The notes: generated by a model from the letters alone, not told the origin. DNA of 64,000 nt from Sarcina sp. DSM 11001 (GCF_900101015.1 NZ_FNFZ01000019.1:1-64000); one strand, 5' to 3'. Positions 24,540 through 34,098 are shown, numbered from the stretch's first letter. Made by a program: numbers and translations.

Positions 24540-25322
24540 TCACGTTCCCAGGGGGTCCTTTGCCGGAGTCCCCGCTTTGCGAGGATATTTTCCAGATGTA
24601 TGTTTTTCTTTGATCACCTGTACGAGTGTCCTGTTGTAATCTGTGCCAGGAAGCTGGAAGGAAATGACCTGGTCGACTCTGCCGCCCAGAATCTTCACTG
24701 CCTTTTTGCCCTCATCCATTTCTTCTTTAATTTTTTCCGCCTTATAGGCTATAAAATATCCTCCCTTTTTCACAAAGGGCATACAGTACTCGGCAAGGAC
24801 ATTTAGTTTTGCCACTGCACGGGAAACAGCAATATCGTATTTTTCCCGTTCTGTTTCTATCTTTGCATAATCCTCAGCCCGGGCATGGAAGATATGGACA
24901 TTTTCAAGTCCGAGAAGCTGTACTGTTTCCTCAAGAAATTTAACCCTTTTCTGAAGGGAGTCCACCAGCGTGACCTGCGTTTGCGGAAAAGCAATAGCTA
25001 AAGGAAGTCCAGGAAAACCGGCTCCTGTCCCGATATCAATCACGGACAGGTTCACGAAATCCCGGGGCGGAATCAATCCGACAATAGAAAGACTGTCCAG
25101 AAAGTGTTTGCTGTATACTTCCTTCTCTTCAGTGATTGTCGTCAGGTTCATGACTTCATTCACTTTGACAAGATTCTCATAATATCTTCTAAATTTTTCA
25201 AGCTGGGAAGAGGACAGCGTCATTCCAAACATGGAAAGCTGCTGGATGAAATTCTCCTCTGCCAGCTGCAGCTGATGGTCTTCACGATTACCTGTTTGAT
25301 TCTGTTCATAGTTATTGGACAT
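24540..25322 (-). CDS. rsmG: 16S rRNA (guanine-527-N7)-methyltransferase
   Basis: The 260-aa SAM-dependent methyltransferase modifies G527 of 16S rRNA. The SAM motif 'VIDIGTGAGFPGLPLAI' is near residues 75-91, followed by 'VTLVDSLQKRVKFLEE' and 'AVSRAVAKL', typical of GidB/RsmG. The start 'MSNNYEQNQTG' at 25322 has AAGGAAG 4 bases upstream. The C-terminal 'KYPRKAGTPAKDPLGT' is the usual RsmG tail. Upstream in most relatives is mnmG; here about 11 kb of other sequence intervenes. Confidence 0.95.
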   Translation of the reverse strand: MSNNYEQNQTGNREDHQLQLAEENFIQQLSMFGMTLSSSQLEKFRRYYENLVKVNEVMNLTTITEEKEVYSKHFLDSLSIVGLIPPRDFVNLSVIDIGTGAGFPGLPLAIAFPQTQVTLVDSLQKRVKFLEETVQLLGLENVHIFHARAEDYAKIETEREKYDIAVSRAVAKLNVLAEYCMPFVKKGGYFIAYKAEKIKEEMDEGKKAVKILGGRVDQVISFQLPGTDYNRTLVQVIKEKHTSGKYPRKAGTPAKDPLGT

Positions 25323-25356
25323 ATTCTTCCTTCTTTCCCCTGTTCCACAGCTGTAT

Positions 25357-25457
25357 ATTCTTTGCTGCGCAATACCCGTGATTTTAGCCGTGGGATACGC
25401 GTGCAAAAAAAAGAAAATCGCTTCATCGTGGGTATAATCCGGCGATGAAGAATAAAC
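25357..25457 (+). repeat. TTCATCGCG repeat, copy D
   Basis: It starts ATTCTTTGCTGCGCAATACCCGTG, keeps the CCGTGGGATACGCG part and the internal CGCTTCATCG, then ends in an inverted 5' end (CGATGAAGAATAAA). A separate fragment GCGCAAGACTCGCGA lies at 25554-25570. This is a rearranged copy just upstream of rsmG. Confidence 0.7.
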
Positions 25458-26277
25458 GGTCCGATACACCGAAGGTGTGTTGGATGTACCACGCATGAGG
25501 TATGGAAAATGCTGCCAGTCTTTGTCCGGCAAAACCGGCAGCCCGCGCGCGGGGCGCAAGACTCGCGATCGAATTTTTCATAATGTTCTTGTTACTGTTT
25601 ACGCCCTCTCGAGGGGGGTGACGTATCTTACGAAAAACCCATTCCAACAATGCGAAGCTTTATTATCGCCGCGTGATGGAATTTTCGCCGTTCCACTCAG
25701 GTTTTTGCGTTGGAAACCACGCAAAAACGCCTGTTATCTCAAATTTCTTACCGGTCTGAAAAGTAACATGTTCTTCTATACTCTGCAATTATACTCTGCA
25801 ATACATATATAATCTGACGTATACAATTTGTCTGCGTAGATCTATCATGTGATCTGTCATGTAATCTGTCTAAGCAAATTTTATAACTACATCTGTTTAT
25901 TATTTCTTTCCTGATCGAATGTACAGCCTTTTCGTTATATATTCTCTTTTCTAAACATTCATTCTTTTGGCCATGGGCGAGTGCCCGCAAACATGTATGA
26001 ATATACTACGTGCTGCTCCGCGCCACAGGCGCTCTCGCATCGCTCCAAACACTCGGATTCCGCTCATTTTGCATGCTGGAGGAATGCAAAATGGCTCCTT
26101 CCTCGTGTTTGCGGACGCAACAGACCGCAGGCGGTCTGCGTCAAGGCCTCATGAGCTGTTCTGCAGCAAACTGCTGCGCAATTTGCTCACGACGCTCCCT
26201 CGGCTTTTCCTCGCAGTTTATTCACTCTTTTGTTTTCTTCTCAACATGGTATCATAAATAAAAAAAAGCGTAAATCA
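25458..26277. other. Long non-coding region upstream of the metallo-hydrolase
   Basis: About 800 bases carry no convincing gene. There are repeat fragments (25554-25570), a hairpin around CCGGCAAAACCGG, and a GC-rich structured block at 25985-26142: CCGCAAACA pairs with TGTTTGCGG at 26106-26114, enclosing a 10-bp CATTTTGCAT/ATGCAAAATG hairpin, and is followed by a GACGCA..GACCGC/GCGGTC..GCGTC hairpin. Short open frames here have low-complexity, non-protein-like composition. Confidence 0.5.
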
Positions 26278-26293
26278 TGTTTCACGTGAAACA
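26278..26293. promoter_or_regulatory. parS: parS site 2
   Basis: A perfect TGTTTCACGTGAAACA palindrome in the intergenic region upstream of the metallo-hydrolase gene, 1.76 kb from parS site 1. Confidence 0.96.
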
Positions 26294-26414
26294 TTACTTC
26301 CTTCCTCATGTTTGAACGCTCGTCACGGGTTCATAAGCATTCGTGCTATCACGATGCTCCCCTGACTTTTCTCGCTGTTTTTATCATAGTTTATCATTTA
26401 TAAAGGTATTATTG

Positions 26415-27434
26415 ATGGTAGAAGAAGTTTATAGAAATATTTACAGAATCGGGGTCGTGCTCCCGGGAAATCCCCTGAGAAAATTAAACAGTTATTTTAT
26501 AAGAGGAGAGCAGTCTGATCTGCTGATCGACACAGGGTTTAGAAGACCTGCCTGTCAGGAGGCTCTTGAAGCCGGCCTGCAGGAACTAGGCTCGGATCCA
26601 GCACGGAGAGATGTCCTCATTACTCATCTGCATTCTGATCACAGCGGAATGGCAGATCTATTTGCCGGTCCTGACCGCAGGATCTATATGAGCGATGTGG
26701 ATATGGGGATTCTGAAAAGGTTCCAATTGCAAAAAGATCCTCAGGTCCTTCACCAGCGATTTATCGACGAAGGGTTCCCTCTTGATCTCCTTAAAGAAAT
26801 ACATCGCACTAATCCTGCAATAACGGAAAAAATGCCGGAAGCCGATCCCCGTCTTTATGCGATCAATGACGGCGACAAAATCCAGGCAGGAAGCTATACC
26901 CTCGAAACCCTTCTTGTCCCCGGCCATACTCCGGGCAATACCATGTTCTATATTCGTAAAGAACAGATCATGTTTACCGGCGACCATATTCTTTTTGATA
27001 TCACACCTAATATTACGCATTGGAGAGGACTGTCAGATTCTCTGGGAGATTATCTTGACCAGCTCCGCAGAGTCCGTGACCTTCCGGTGAAGCTCGCGCT
27101 TCCGGGACACCGCAAACCCGGTAACTACAGGGAACGGATCGACTCGCTTCTGGAACATCACAAGAAAAGGCTCTCCAATGCCCTGACGATCGTTCAGGAT
27201 AATCCCGGTATGACCGCCTACGAAATAGCCGGGATTATGAGATGGAAGATCCGTGCTGCTGACTGGTCCTCTTTTCCCGTTATACAGAAATGGTTTGCTG
27301 TCGGAGAATGCCTGTCTCATCTGGATTATTTAAAGGAAAGAGGGTATGTAAAGTATGAAATTGTAGATGGTGTAAAAAAGTACTACAGTACAAAAATGTA
27401 TCCCATAGCTGACATTTCAGGTATTTTGCGATGA
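26415..27434 (+). CDS. Metallo-beta-lactamase-fold hydrolase
   Basis: The 339-aa protein has the metal-binding signature 'THLHSDHSG' (HxHxDH, about residue 75) and the further ligands 'PGHTPGNTMF', 'FTGDHILFD' and 'LPGHRKP'. The C-terminal 80 residues look like the winged-helix tail of MBL-fold 'Hydroxyacylglutathione hydrolase-like/LACTB2-type' proteins. The substrate is unknown; thioesterase or nuclease roles are both possible. The start at 26415 (AAAGG upstream) is preferred over an earlier in-frame start. Its stop overlaps the start of the interrupted lipoprotein gene (ATGA), so the two were probably one operon. Confidence 0.87.
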   Translation: MVEEVYRNIYRIGVVLPGNPLRKLNSYFIRGEQSDLLIDTGFRRPACQEALEAGLQELGSDPARRDVLITHLHSDHSGMADLFAGPDRRIYMSDVDMGILKRFQLQKDPQVLHQRFIDEGFPLDLLKEIHRTNPAITEKMPEADPRLYAINDGDKIQAGSYTLETLLVPGHTPGNTMFYIRKEQIMFTGDHILFDITPNITHWRGLSDSLGDYLDQLRRVRDLPVKLALPGHRKPGNYRERIDSLLEHHKKRLSNALTIVQDNPGMTAYEIAGIMRWKIRAADWSSFPVIQKWFAVGECLSHLDYLKERGYVKYEIVDGVKKYYSTKMYPIADISGILR

Positions 27435-27503
27435 GAAAAAAAACAACAGACAGCAAAAAAACAGCAGAAAAGAAATGGCAGGAAAAAAAGTATATGAAGG
27501 CGA
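27431..27503 (+). pseudogene. Lipoprotein gene, 5' fragment (split by the IS21 element)
   Basis: This is the front part of the gene whose remainder is at 34227-34847. Starting at ATG 27431 (overlapping the hydrolase stop) or at ATG 27494, the frame leads into MKA and then breaks at the IS. Joining 27503 to 34234, with one copy of the duplicated AAGGCGA removed, restores an uninterrupted frame whose hydrophobic signal peptide ends in LAGC. Either start works; the second gives a standard 20-residue lipoprotein signal peptide. Confidence 0.8.
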
Positions 27504-27844
27504 TGGAAATTCCAGTAAAAGAGGGCAGGAGTTCCGCACCAACGGTGCGCTAAGTCCGGTTTTATCGGTGCGAAGCACCGCCCTCTATCGCTAAATCAAT
27601 GATTGTTTGTCGTCAGGTTTATAAGGCTTGCTTAACGAAGATCATAGAGATACAAAAAGCGCGATCAGGGTGGGGCGCGGGGGTGCGCCTAAGCGCAGGG
27701 CCGCATGTTGATATTTATCAACATAAAACCTTGCAACAGAACAAATGACGCATTATATCTCTTCCAGTGATCTTGATGCTTCTTCCTGATCCACAAAGCT
27801 GTTTCTGCCTTCCACGAACAGTACTGAGCGCTCCCAGTCTGCTG

Positions 27845-28612
27845 CTATTCTGACTCGCGCATACTGATTCCGTTCATCTCCAGACGATAGCTGTTGTGCC
27901 TGTCGGTAATCCTGGAAAGGCAGGCATCAGCATAGGTATGTTCTTTGAAGAGGTCATACCAGGACTTGACCGGAAGCTGGGAAATAATGATCGTGGATTT
28001 TCGGCCATCTCTGCCGTCTACTACTTCAAACAGATCCCGGCACTTGTCCAGATCAAGATCCATGAGGCCAAAATCATCAATGGCCAGAAGGTCAATTTTT
28101 GAGAGCCCGGTCACATACTCGAGGTACTCCGATTTCAGGCGGGCCTGTTCAAGTTCAAGCATCAGGATGCTGGCCCTGATGTAGCGGACAGTTTTCAACT
28201 GCCGGATAGCAGACAGGCACAATGCATTGCTCAGATATGTCTTCCCGCTGCTGGACATGCCGGTGATAAGAAGATTTTTTCCTTCATCGATCCAGTGACA
28301 TGTGGACAATCTTTCGATAGTTGCAGTATCCAGTTTTCTGGCTGGGTCATAAATAGTCTTGTCCAGGTCGGCATCCTGATATCGGAGATTTGCCTCCTTC
28401 AGGAGCTTTGAGAACTTCTTGTTGTAGCGTATTTCCCACTCATGGTTGACAATCTCTGTGAATCGCTCCAAAAATGGCACCAAGTCTGCATTGGGGTCCT
28501 GCATCTGGTCTGCGAATTTCTCCGCCATGCCTGACATCTTAAAGGAACAAAGTCTTTCAAACATGATGGCTTCTTCTGCATTTAGGGAAGGGATCTTTTT
28601 GCATTTGCTCAT
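27845..28612 (-). CDS. istB: IS21 helper ATPase IstB
   Basis: The 255-aa AAA+ (DnaC-like) ATPase assists the IstA transposase in target choice and strand transfer. Walker A is 'GMSSSGKTYL' (about residue 117) and Walker B 'LLAIDDFG'. The N-terminal helical part begins after 'MSKCKKIPSLNAEEA'. Length is typical (about 250 aa). It overlaps the istA stop by 4 bases, the usual istAB coupling. It appears intact, but with istA broken it would only act in trans. Confidence 0.93.
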   Translation of the reverse strand: MSKCKKIPSLNAEEAIMFERLCSFKMSGMAEKFADQMQDPNADLVPFLERFTEIVNHEWEIRYNKKFSKLLKEANLRYQDADLDKTIYDPARKLDTATIERLSTCHWIDEGKNLLITGMSSSGKTYLSNALCLSAIRQLKTVRYIRASILMLELEQARLKSEYLEYVTGLSKIDLLAIDDFGLMDLDLDKCRDLFEVVDGRDGRKSTIIISQLPVKSWYDLFKEHTYADACLSRITDRHNSYRLEMNGISMRESE

Positions 28613-29424
28613 TGATAGCAGTCCCTCCCTCTTATATTTTCGTGTTCAGGCAGTTTCCCAGACGCACCGGATCCTTTCGATCCGTAATTGACCAGCGTGC
28701 TGAGCGCCTTCTTGAAATACGTGTATTTACAGGCGGATGCATTGATGCACGTCTGTGCTGCTTCTGCTGCGATATGGCGCGGTACATCCTGGCATAAATG
28801 CAGGATCCCTTTGCAGCTGTTATAAGCCTGTTCTTCGTGCCTGGCGCTGCGCAGCACCCGGTCAACCAGGGTTACCATCGGCTCTCCGTATACTGAGGCC
28901 CAGCGCCGGTAATACGCACCGTCATGGGCGTTGAGCTCTTTATAGTAACGGTGTTCCGGAGGCATATGCGTATCGTCAGTTATATAGCGTGGAAACGCTT
29001 TGTAGGAACGGGCATGGGTGCAGATAAGCCTGTTGTTTTCGTCACAGATGCGTATCTCTCCCATAGTAGCCTTAAGCATTGCAGGCTTCCCATGGCGCGT
29101 GTACAATACAGAGTAATAGTGGCCATCATACTCAAGGTGATAATTATCCGGTACGCGCAGGAAGAACTTATAGTCACAGACCGTGAACCTGCCCTGTGGA
29201 AGAGGGCTCATCCGCGGTTTATCATAGGTTTCAAAAGCATACGTTCTGGATCTGCGAATGTCTTTCCTGTCCTGGAAATCACGCTGGTTGATGTCTGCTA
29301 TTATTTTTTTCGTCTCCTGATTGATGCTGTCCAGGCTCGTATAAGTTCCCTCTTTCAAGCGCTCGATCAGGTGCGTTTCAAGGTACTTGACGTGGTTTTC
29401 TATCGCTGCTTTTTCCCTGTTATC
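28609..29424 (-). pseudogene. istA: IstA transposase, C-terminal fragment
   Basis: This is the 3' 272 codons of the IS21 transposase gene, in frame with and continuous to the 5' fragment if 29425-33317 is removed. It begins with 'DNREKAAIENHVKYLE', whose Glu fits the third acidic residue of the DDE catalytic triad, followed by the beta-barrel C-terminal domain ('RFTVCDYKFFLRVPDNYHLEYDGHYYSVL' region). The fragment lacks a native start and cannot encode an active transposase alone. Confidence 0.88.
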
Positions 29425-29445
29425 AGAAATTACCGATAACAGAGA

Positions 29446-29476
29446 TTATCGGCGAAAAAGTGTTATCGGCAATCTC
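29446..29476. repeat. RIT inverted repeat, left
   Basis: A 31-bp perfect inverted repeat partner of 33285-33315. It contains two direct TTATCGGC motifs spaced 17 bp apart, a likely recombinase-binding arrangement. Confidence 0.92.
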
Positions 29477-29541
29477 ATCCTGAAGTCTGATATTTACGGC
29501 AGAGTTCAGGATGAGCAGCTATAAAACTTGCCGATAATTCT

Positions 29542-30606
29542 TTACACAAGTCCGCAGAAATGAAGCAGGTAGTCTTCCTTACCTTTCCACTTTTTCTCCG
29601 GGACAGATACAACGTTGCCATCACTGTCTTTTTCAGGAAGCGCTTCCTGATCCACAGAACGGAGCGCTTCTGCCATTGCATCGTTGTCAGCATGTGCGTA
29701 GACAGCAGTCGAATCGATCGATGAATGGCCAAGAAAGTCCTTTATATATGAGATTGGGATCCCTGCTTTATACATTGCCATTCCAATGCTATGACGGAGC
29801 ACATGACAGTGAAGGCTCTTCGGAAATGTCGGGTCCATCTCGTGCATCTGTTTTGCATATGAGGAAAGGAAGGAATTCACAGTTCTTGGTGACATTTTTG
29901 TATGCTTTCTGCCGTGGATCGTATAGAACAAGTAGTCATCATTTTTGCCGTCCGGATGGAACTCGGAAAGGTATGCATCAAGATGCGGTATCACTTCTGT
30001 CGGAAGAGGATTATATCTGGTCTTGTCACCTTTTCCATGAAGCCGGATCTGAACGCTGTTCCCATTGCGGATGATGTCGCCAAGTGTCATGCCGACCAAT
30101 TCCTCGACCCTGCCCCCTGTTTCATAGGCATGGATCATAAAATACTGGTTCCGCCTGCCATTCCTCGTTGTGGTGTCGGGGGCGGCAAAGACAGTTTCAA
30201 GTTGTTCCTGGGTCAGGTATTCCAGCTTCGGATCGGTTTTGCCCTTAAAGCGGCGAATGGATTTCACTTTCAGGTAGATTGCTGACAATGACGCATCCTC
30301 TTCACTGCAATAGCGCAGAAATGACTTGATCGCTGAAAGCCGGAGATTTATTGTGTTGATCGCTTTTGACTGACTGTCCCGCATCCATATGCAGAAATCG
30401 TATACCATTTCCTTGCTGAAGCAGTGGAATCCAACCTTATCAAACGGGATGCCTTTCTGTTCCCGCAGATACTGCCGGTACTGATCCAGGGAATCCGTGT
30501 AGTTTTTTACAGTTGCTTCCGTGAAATTACGTTGGACAACAAGATATTTATGAAGGAAATCCCGGAGCATTTCATAAAAGTAGAGGTCCGACTTCTTAAT
30601 CTTCAT
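29542..30606 (-). CDS. Tyrosine recombinase, third of the trio (RitC position)
   Basis: The 354-aa phage-integrase-family protein has an N-terminal SAM-like core-binding domain and a C-terminal catalytic domain. Catalytic residues visible are Arg in 'ETGGRVEEL', Lys in 'HGKGDKTR', 'HVLRHS' (HxxRH), 'LGHSS' and Tyr in 'STAVYAH'. All catalytic residues are present, so it looks active. The ATG at 30606 has GGAGGTGCC upstream, and the gene overlaps the preceding recombinase by 11 bases, indicating translational coupling. Confidence 0.92.
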   Translation of the reverse strand: MKIKKSDLYFYEMLRDFLHKYLVVQRNFTEATVKNYTDSLDQYRQYLREQKGIPFDKVGFHCFSKEMVYDFCIWMRDSQSKAINTINLRLSAIKSFLRYCSEEDASLSAIYLKVKSIRRFKGKTDPKLEYLTQEQLETVFAAPDTTTRNGRRNQYFMIHAYETGGRVEELVGMTLGDIIRNGNSVQIRLHGKGDKTRYNPLPTEVIPHLDAYLSEFHPDGKNDDYLFYTIHGRKHTKMSPRTVNSFLSSYAKQMHEMDPTFPKSLHCHVLRHSIGMAMYKAGIPISYIKDFLGHSSIDSTAVYAHADNDAMAEALRSVDQEALPEKDSDGNVVSVPEKKWKGKEDYLLHFCGLV

Positions 30607-31570
30607 GCGGCACCTCCGGAAGTATGGAAGTATTTACTATCCGCATGCGGGCTTCGAATTCCGAATAGAACGGCTCCGCCAATGTCAGGTAATAATCCGT
30701 ATCTGCAAAGTTGGAGTGCCCTACGAATTCACTCAGATAAGGATAAAGTGCATTCAAATCCGCATTATCCCTGACCCACTGATTCAGCCTGTACACACAG
30801 TAGGAATGACGAAAGTCATGGACCCTCGGTTTGTTGCCTTTTGTGACGGCTGCTTCCGGAAGCGTGTCCCAGAACTCATGGAACCAGATGTCAAGTGTGG
30901 ATCTACTATAATAATCCCCTTTCTGGTTTGGGAAGAAAACCTTCCTTACAGGAAAGTGCCTCCGAATGATGTAGTCATACCTGCAAAGAAGATCCAGCAT
31001 ATCCGGACTAACATAGATGATGCGTGCTTCCCAACCCTTGGATCCCCTGATAAAGACCTTTCCGCTATCGAGATCCACATCATCTACGTTTAACAGCCTT
31101 GCTTCTGAAGACCTGAGTCCGCATGTGTAAAGCAATCGGAAGATCACCGGAATCACATAACACCGGTATGGTGAAAACGGGGATTTCCTGCATTGATCGA
31201 TAGAGGAAAAGAACGCCTTCAATTCCGCTTCCGTAAAAATGTGCGCATCATAATGTATCTGCTTACGCGGAATTCCTCCGGGAATAATGTATGCGGGTTT
31301 CCCTGTCCCGACAAGATATTTTCCAAACTGCCTGACAGGCGTCACCCTCCTCAACAAGGTGTTCTGGTGCAGTGAAGAACATTCATCGATCCAGGCGTTG
31401 CAGATCTCCCTGGAAAGGACTCCACTATCAGGAAAGGATTTCGAGATCATGGCATCGAGATATCCCAATACTCTGGCGGAAGTATTGTACGGATACCCCG
31501 CGGCCCGTTTCTGGATGATAAAAGCCTCCATATCGGCACGGAACCTGCTGCGGAATACAGGATCAGCCAT
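30596..31570 (-). CDS. Tyrosine recombinase, second of the trio (RitB position)
   Basis: The 324-aa integrase-family protein has Arg in 'TCGLRSSEAR', Lys in 'RGSKGWEARI', 'HDFRHS', 'VGHSN' and Tyr in 'DTDYYLTL'. The C-terminal domain is complete. The start is ATG at 31570 (AAGGTG upstream); a GTG three codons earlier is possible. It overlaps the first recombinase gene by 8 bases and the third by 11. Confidence 0.92.
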   Translation of the reverse strand: MADPVFRSRFRADMEAFIIQKRAAGYPYNTSARVLGYLDAMISKSFPDSGVLSREICNAWIDECSSLHQNTLLRRVTPVRQFGKYLVGTGKPAYIIPGGIPRKQIHYDAHIFTEAELKAFFSSIDQCRKSPFSPYRCYVIPVIFRLLYTCGLRSSEARLLNVDDVDLDSGKVFIRGSKGWEARIIYVSPDMLDLLCRYDYIIRRHFPVRKVFFPNQKGDYYSRSTLDIWFHEFWDTLPEAAVTKGNKPRVHDFRHSYCVYRLNQWVRDNADLNALYPYLSEFVGHSNFADTDYYLTLAEPFYSEFEARMRIVNTSILPEVPHED

Positions 31571-33149
31571 GGCTTTCACCTTCTTCCCAGTATTTCTGTC
31601 CGATCAGAGAAAAGTCGAGCGGGCATTCGCGAAGCATCTGCTCTTCCATAGACAGATACGGCTTATCAGATTCCCTGGATATATGCCCCAGCGTATCTGT
31701 AATGACCTGGTGAGGAACCTTTTTCAACAGGAGTTTGTGCGTAAGCGTATACCTGCAGACATGGACCCCCTGACTGTCGCGGTTTACAGTCTTAATGCCG
31801 GCCTGTGAAAAAAGCCGGGAACAGACCATGTACATCGAGGCAAGCTTTTTGTAAGGAGCCTGTGTCCTCACAAAAACATACGGACAGGCACGTGCAGCCT
31901 CTGGCCGTTCATTCATGATGTAGTCCATGATGCTATTGCCGACATCCTCAAGTAAAGGAAGGCAGAGCATGACCCCGGTCTTTTCCTGCTCCAGGACGAT
32001 CCGATCTTTTTTCCAGTCGATCTGGTTGAACCGCAAGTTGCAGATATCAATGTCTCTCAGTCCAAGGCGGAGCGCCAGCCTCATCATCGCTTTGGTCCGC
32101 ATGGGAGCTTCCTTCATGGCCTTGTAGAGCTTCGCTTCATCTGAAGCAGTGATATAAGGCCTGAGGTGCATCCGTTGATATGCGGGAGTCAGGATCATAC
32201 CTGAAAAATCTGTTGGCATAAACCCTGCATAGAATAAATAAGACAGAATCCTGCGGACGATTGGAAATATTGTTCCCCTGCTGTTCAGGTTAAGTTTTTC
32301 TGACAGGAAGACAAGCATACCCTGGATCTGTGCGGGCTTTAATGTAAGTAGATCATGAACAGTATTAACACCCAGGCCTTCGATCATATTTCGAAAAGCA
32401 TAGTCACAAAGGTCAAGGGTATTATTTTCAAGGTTCTGAGTACGTAAAAACGCTAAATACTGCTGGCGGAGCTGTTCTAGTGTTTCTTCGTGACAGCATA
32501 CTTTTCGTGAACGAAACAGCTTCCACCCAAAACAGCCTGTATCGGCAACTTCAAGTAGTACACAGGTTGCGCGTCGGCGTATCTTCCTCTTCCATTCGTG
32601 CAGGTTTCCATCCTGATGTTTCTTATTCGCATCTTTAATGAAAGACCTGCATCTGTCTCTGGTGAATGCTGTATCGCCGCCGAGATAAAGAGAAATATAC
32701 AGCTCCCGCCACGCCTTCATGTATTGACCGCCGGTTGATGCGGAAAGCTGGAGATACTCCATTTCGTTTTCCGCCCTGCGGATCAGATGACCGATGTCAA
32801 CACTTCCGTCAATGATCGGAAATGCTACAGTCTGGAATGCACTCTCTGCCTCATAGGAAGATGGGATCTCAGGCTCATTATAGAGATTCCCTTCCGGCAT
32901 AAATGCCCTTGTTCCGGCTTCTTTGTCCACAAGACGTACGGTATGGAATAGCTGGAAACGAAGATCAGGCGTATCTGCTCTGGAAACATAGGAATCATAT
33001 AGTTCCTGGCATGGTTTGGTGAATCCTGTTTTTTCTGCGTGATCAGACAACTGTTCCAAGTAACATCTGCGCACATCGTAAGTTGAAGGAGCAAGTAATA
33101 ACTTCTGTTGTTCAAGGACAGCGTTCACAACTTTTTGCAACTCGTTCAT
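31563..33149 (-). CDS. Tyrosine recombinase, first of the trio (RitA position)
   Basis: The 528-aa protein has a large N-terminal region (about 300 residues) with two core-binding-like helical segments and a C-terminal catalytic domain: Arg in 'LGLRDIDI', Lys in 'QEKTGV', 'HVCRYT', 'LGHIS' and Tyr in 'KPYLSM'. It is longer than the usual RitA (about 400 aa), so an added N-terminal domain is possible. The start at 33149 follows AAAGGAG; a longer open frame to 33233 has no ribosome site. It heads the overlapping recombinase operon. Confidence 0.9.
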   Translation of the reverse strand: MNELQKVVNAVLEQQKLLLAPSTYDVRRCYLEQLSDHAEKTGFTKPCQELYDSYVSRADTPDLRFQLFHTVRLVDKEAGTRAFMPEGNLYNEPEIPSSYEAESAFQTVAFPIIDGSVDIGHLIRRAENEMEYLQLSASTGGQYMKAWRELYISLYLGGDTAFTRDRCRSFIKDANKKHQDGNLHEWKRKIRRRATCVLLEVADTGCFGWKLFRSRKVCCHEETLEQLRQQYLAFLRTQNLENNTLDLCDYAFRNMIEGLGVNTVHDLLTLKPAQIQGMLVFLSEKLNLNSRGTIFPIVRRILSYLFYAGFMPTDFSGMILTPAYQRMHLRPYITASDEAKLYKAMKEAPMRTKAMMRLALRLGLRDIDICNLRFNQIDWKKDRIVLEQEKTGVMLCLPLLEDVGNSIMDYIMNERPEAARACPYVFVRTQAPYKKLASMYMVCSRLFSQAGIKTVNRDSQGVHVCRYTLTHKLLLKKVPHQVITDTLGHISRESDKPYLSMEEQMLRECPLDFSLIGQKYWEEGESHG

Positions 33150-33284
33150 TTCAATTCTCCTTTCTGCCGCAAATATCATAGCGGTCAAGAATAGGATATC
33201 AATTGAGTGAACTGAGAAAAATGTTATCAGCAATCAAGATGATACAATCAAAGAATTAACAGCTTGCATTAAGCTTTATATACC

Positions 33285-33315
33285 GAGATTGCCGATAACA
33301 CTTTTTCGCCGATAA
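33285..33315. repeat. RIT inverted repeat, right
   Basis: A 31-bp perfect inverted repeat partner of 29446-29476. It borders the istA 5' fragment directly. Confidence 0.92.
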
Positions 33316-33317
33316 CC

Positions 33318-34076
33318 TTTTGGCTTGCGCGGCGGGGGCGGCAGGACGATCGTTTCGTAGCAGTCTTCCAGATCGGAGAAAACTGCATTGAGCAGCAGAC
33401 CATCTTTCGTATGCCTGGTTACAGCTGCTTTGAGATTGTCAGGGACAAGGTACTTCGGAACTGCGCCATAATACTCCAGGGCATGGACAACACCGGTAAT
33501 AAAACTCGGGAGTTTTTCGTCGGAAAAAATTTCTGCGTAAACCTTACTGCTGAAACCCATGGTTGTTGCAAACACATGGACCTTCCGCAGCTCGCCCGTA
33601 ACAGTGTCCAGCAGGAGCTCAGGCTGGTCGCCTACCCAGTCAATGTACATCCGCTCACCGGGGATCCTTTCAACCGGCATTTTCACCTTTTCCTGCCCGA
33701 AATTCTCCCTGAGGAACCGCCGGTACAGTTCATAAAACTGTGAAAGCTGATATCCATCAGGATTAGATTCCTTATATTCCAGCCAGAGGAATGCGAGATT
33801 CGGATGCTCCATATCAGCCATACGTGCGTGTATCTGATTAAAATCCGGTAAAGGTTTCTGCATATGACGCAGGTTTTCTGGCGGGTAAAAGGCTTCTTCT
33901 ACCGACTTGGGGGACATGGCCTTAAGCTCTTCAAGCGTGAGGCCGAGCTTCGTGAAGCGGTCCATGATAAGGGTAATGGTACTATTGCCTATGCCGTACC
34001 GCTTTTGGGTGGTTCTGTATCCGATGCCACCCTGGCGCAATTCGATCACGCCGATGATTGTTGAGTAACTTTGCAT
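33318..34076 (-). pseudogene. istA: IstA transposase, N-terminal fragment
   Basis: The 253 codons cover the N-terminal HTH region ('MQSYSTIIGVIELRQGGIGYRTTQKRYGIGNST' region) and the first two acidic residues of the DDE domain ('MYIDWVGD' and 'LVPDNLKAAVTRH'). The frame ends in 'PPPPRKPK' and then runs into the recombinase element, giving a short foreign tail. GGAGC precedes the ATG at 34076. The C-terminal part is at 28609-29424. Confidence 0.9.
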
Positions 34077-34098
34077 TTGGTGCTCCTTTCTCAACTAC

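Larger units (their letters stand above)
29425..33317 (-). mobile_element. RIT-type element (three tyrosine recombinases) inside istA
   Basis: A 3.9-kb insert splits istA. It carries three overlapping tyrosine-recombinase genes on the minus strand and is bordered by a perfect 31-bp inverted repeat (29446-29476 and 33285-33315; outer part TTATCGGCGAAAAAGTG). On the left side there is an additional palindrome, CTGTTATC...GATAACAG (29418-29443). Removing the segment restores the istA frame. Gene number, order and overlap match 'recombinase in trio' elements. Exact crossover points could shift by a few bases because GATAAC/GTTATC motifs recur at both ends. Confidence 0.87.

Noticed and set aside
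25967-26257. 96-codon plus-strand frame
   Set aside because: Arg/Pro/Leu-rich, non-protein-like composition over a strongly self-complementary block, with no ribosome site.
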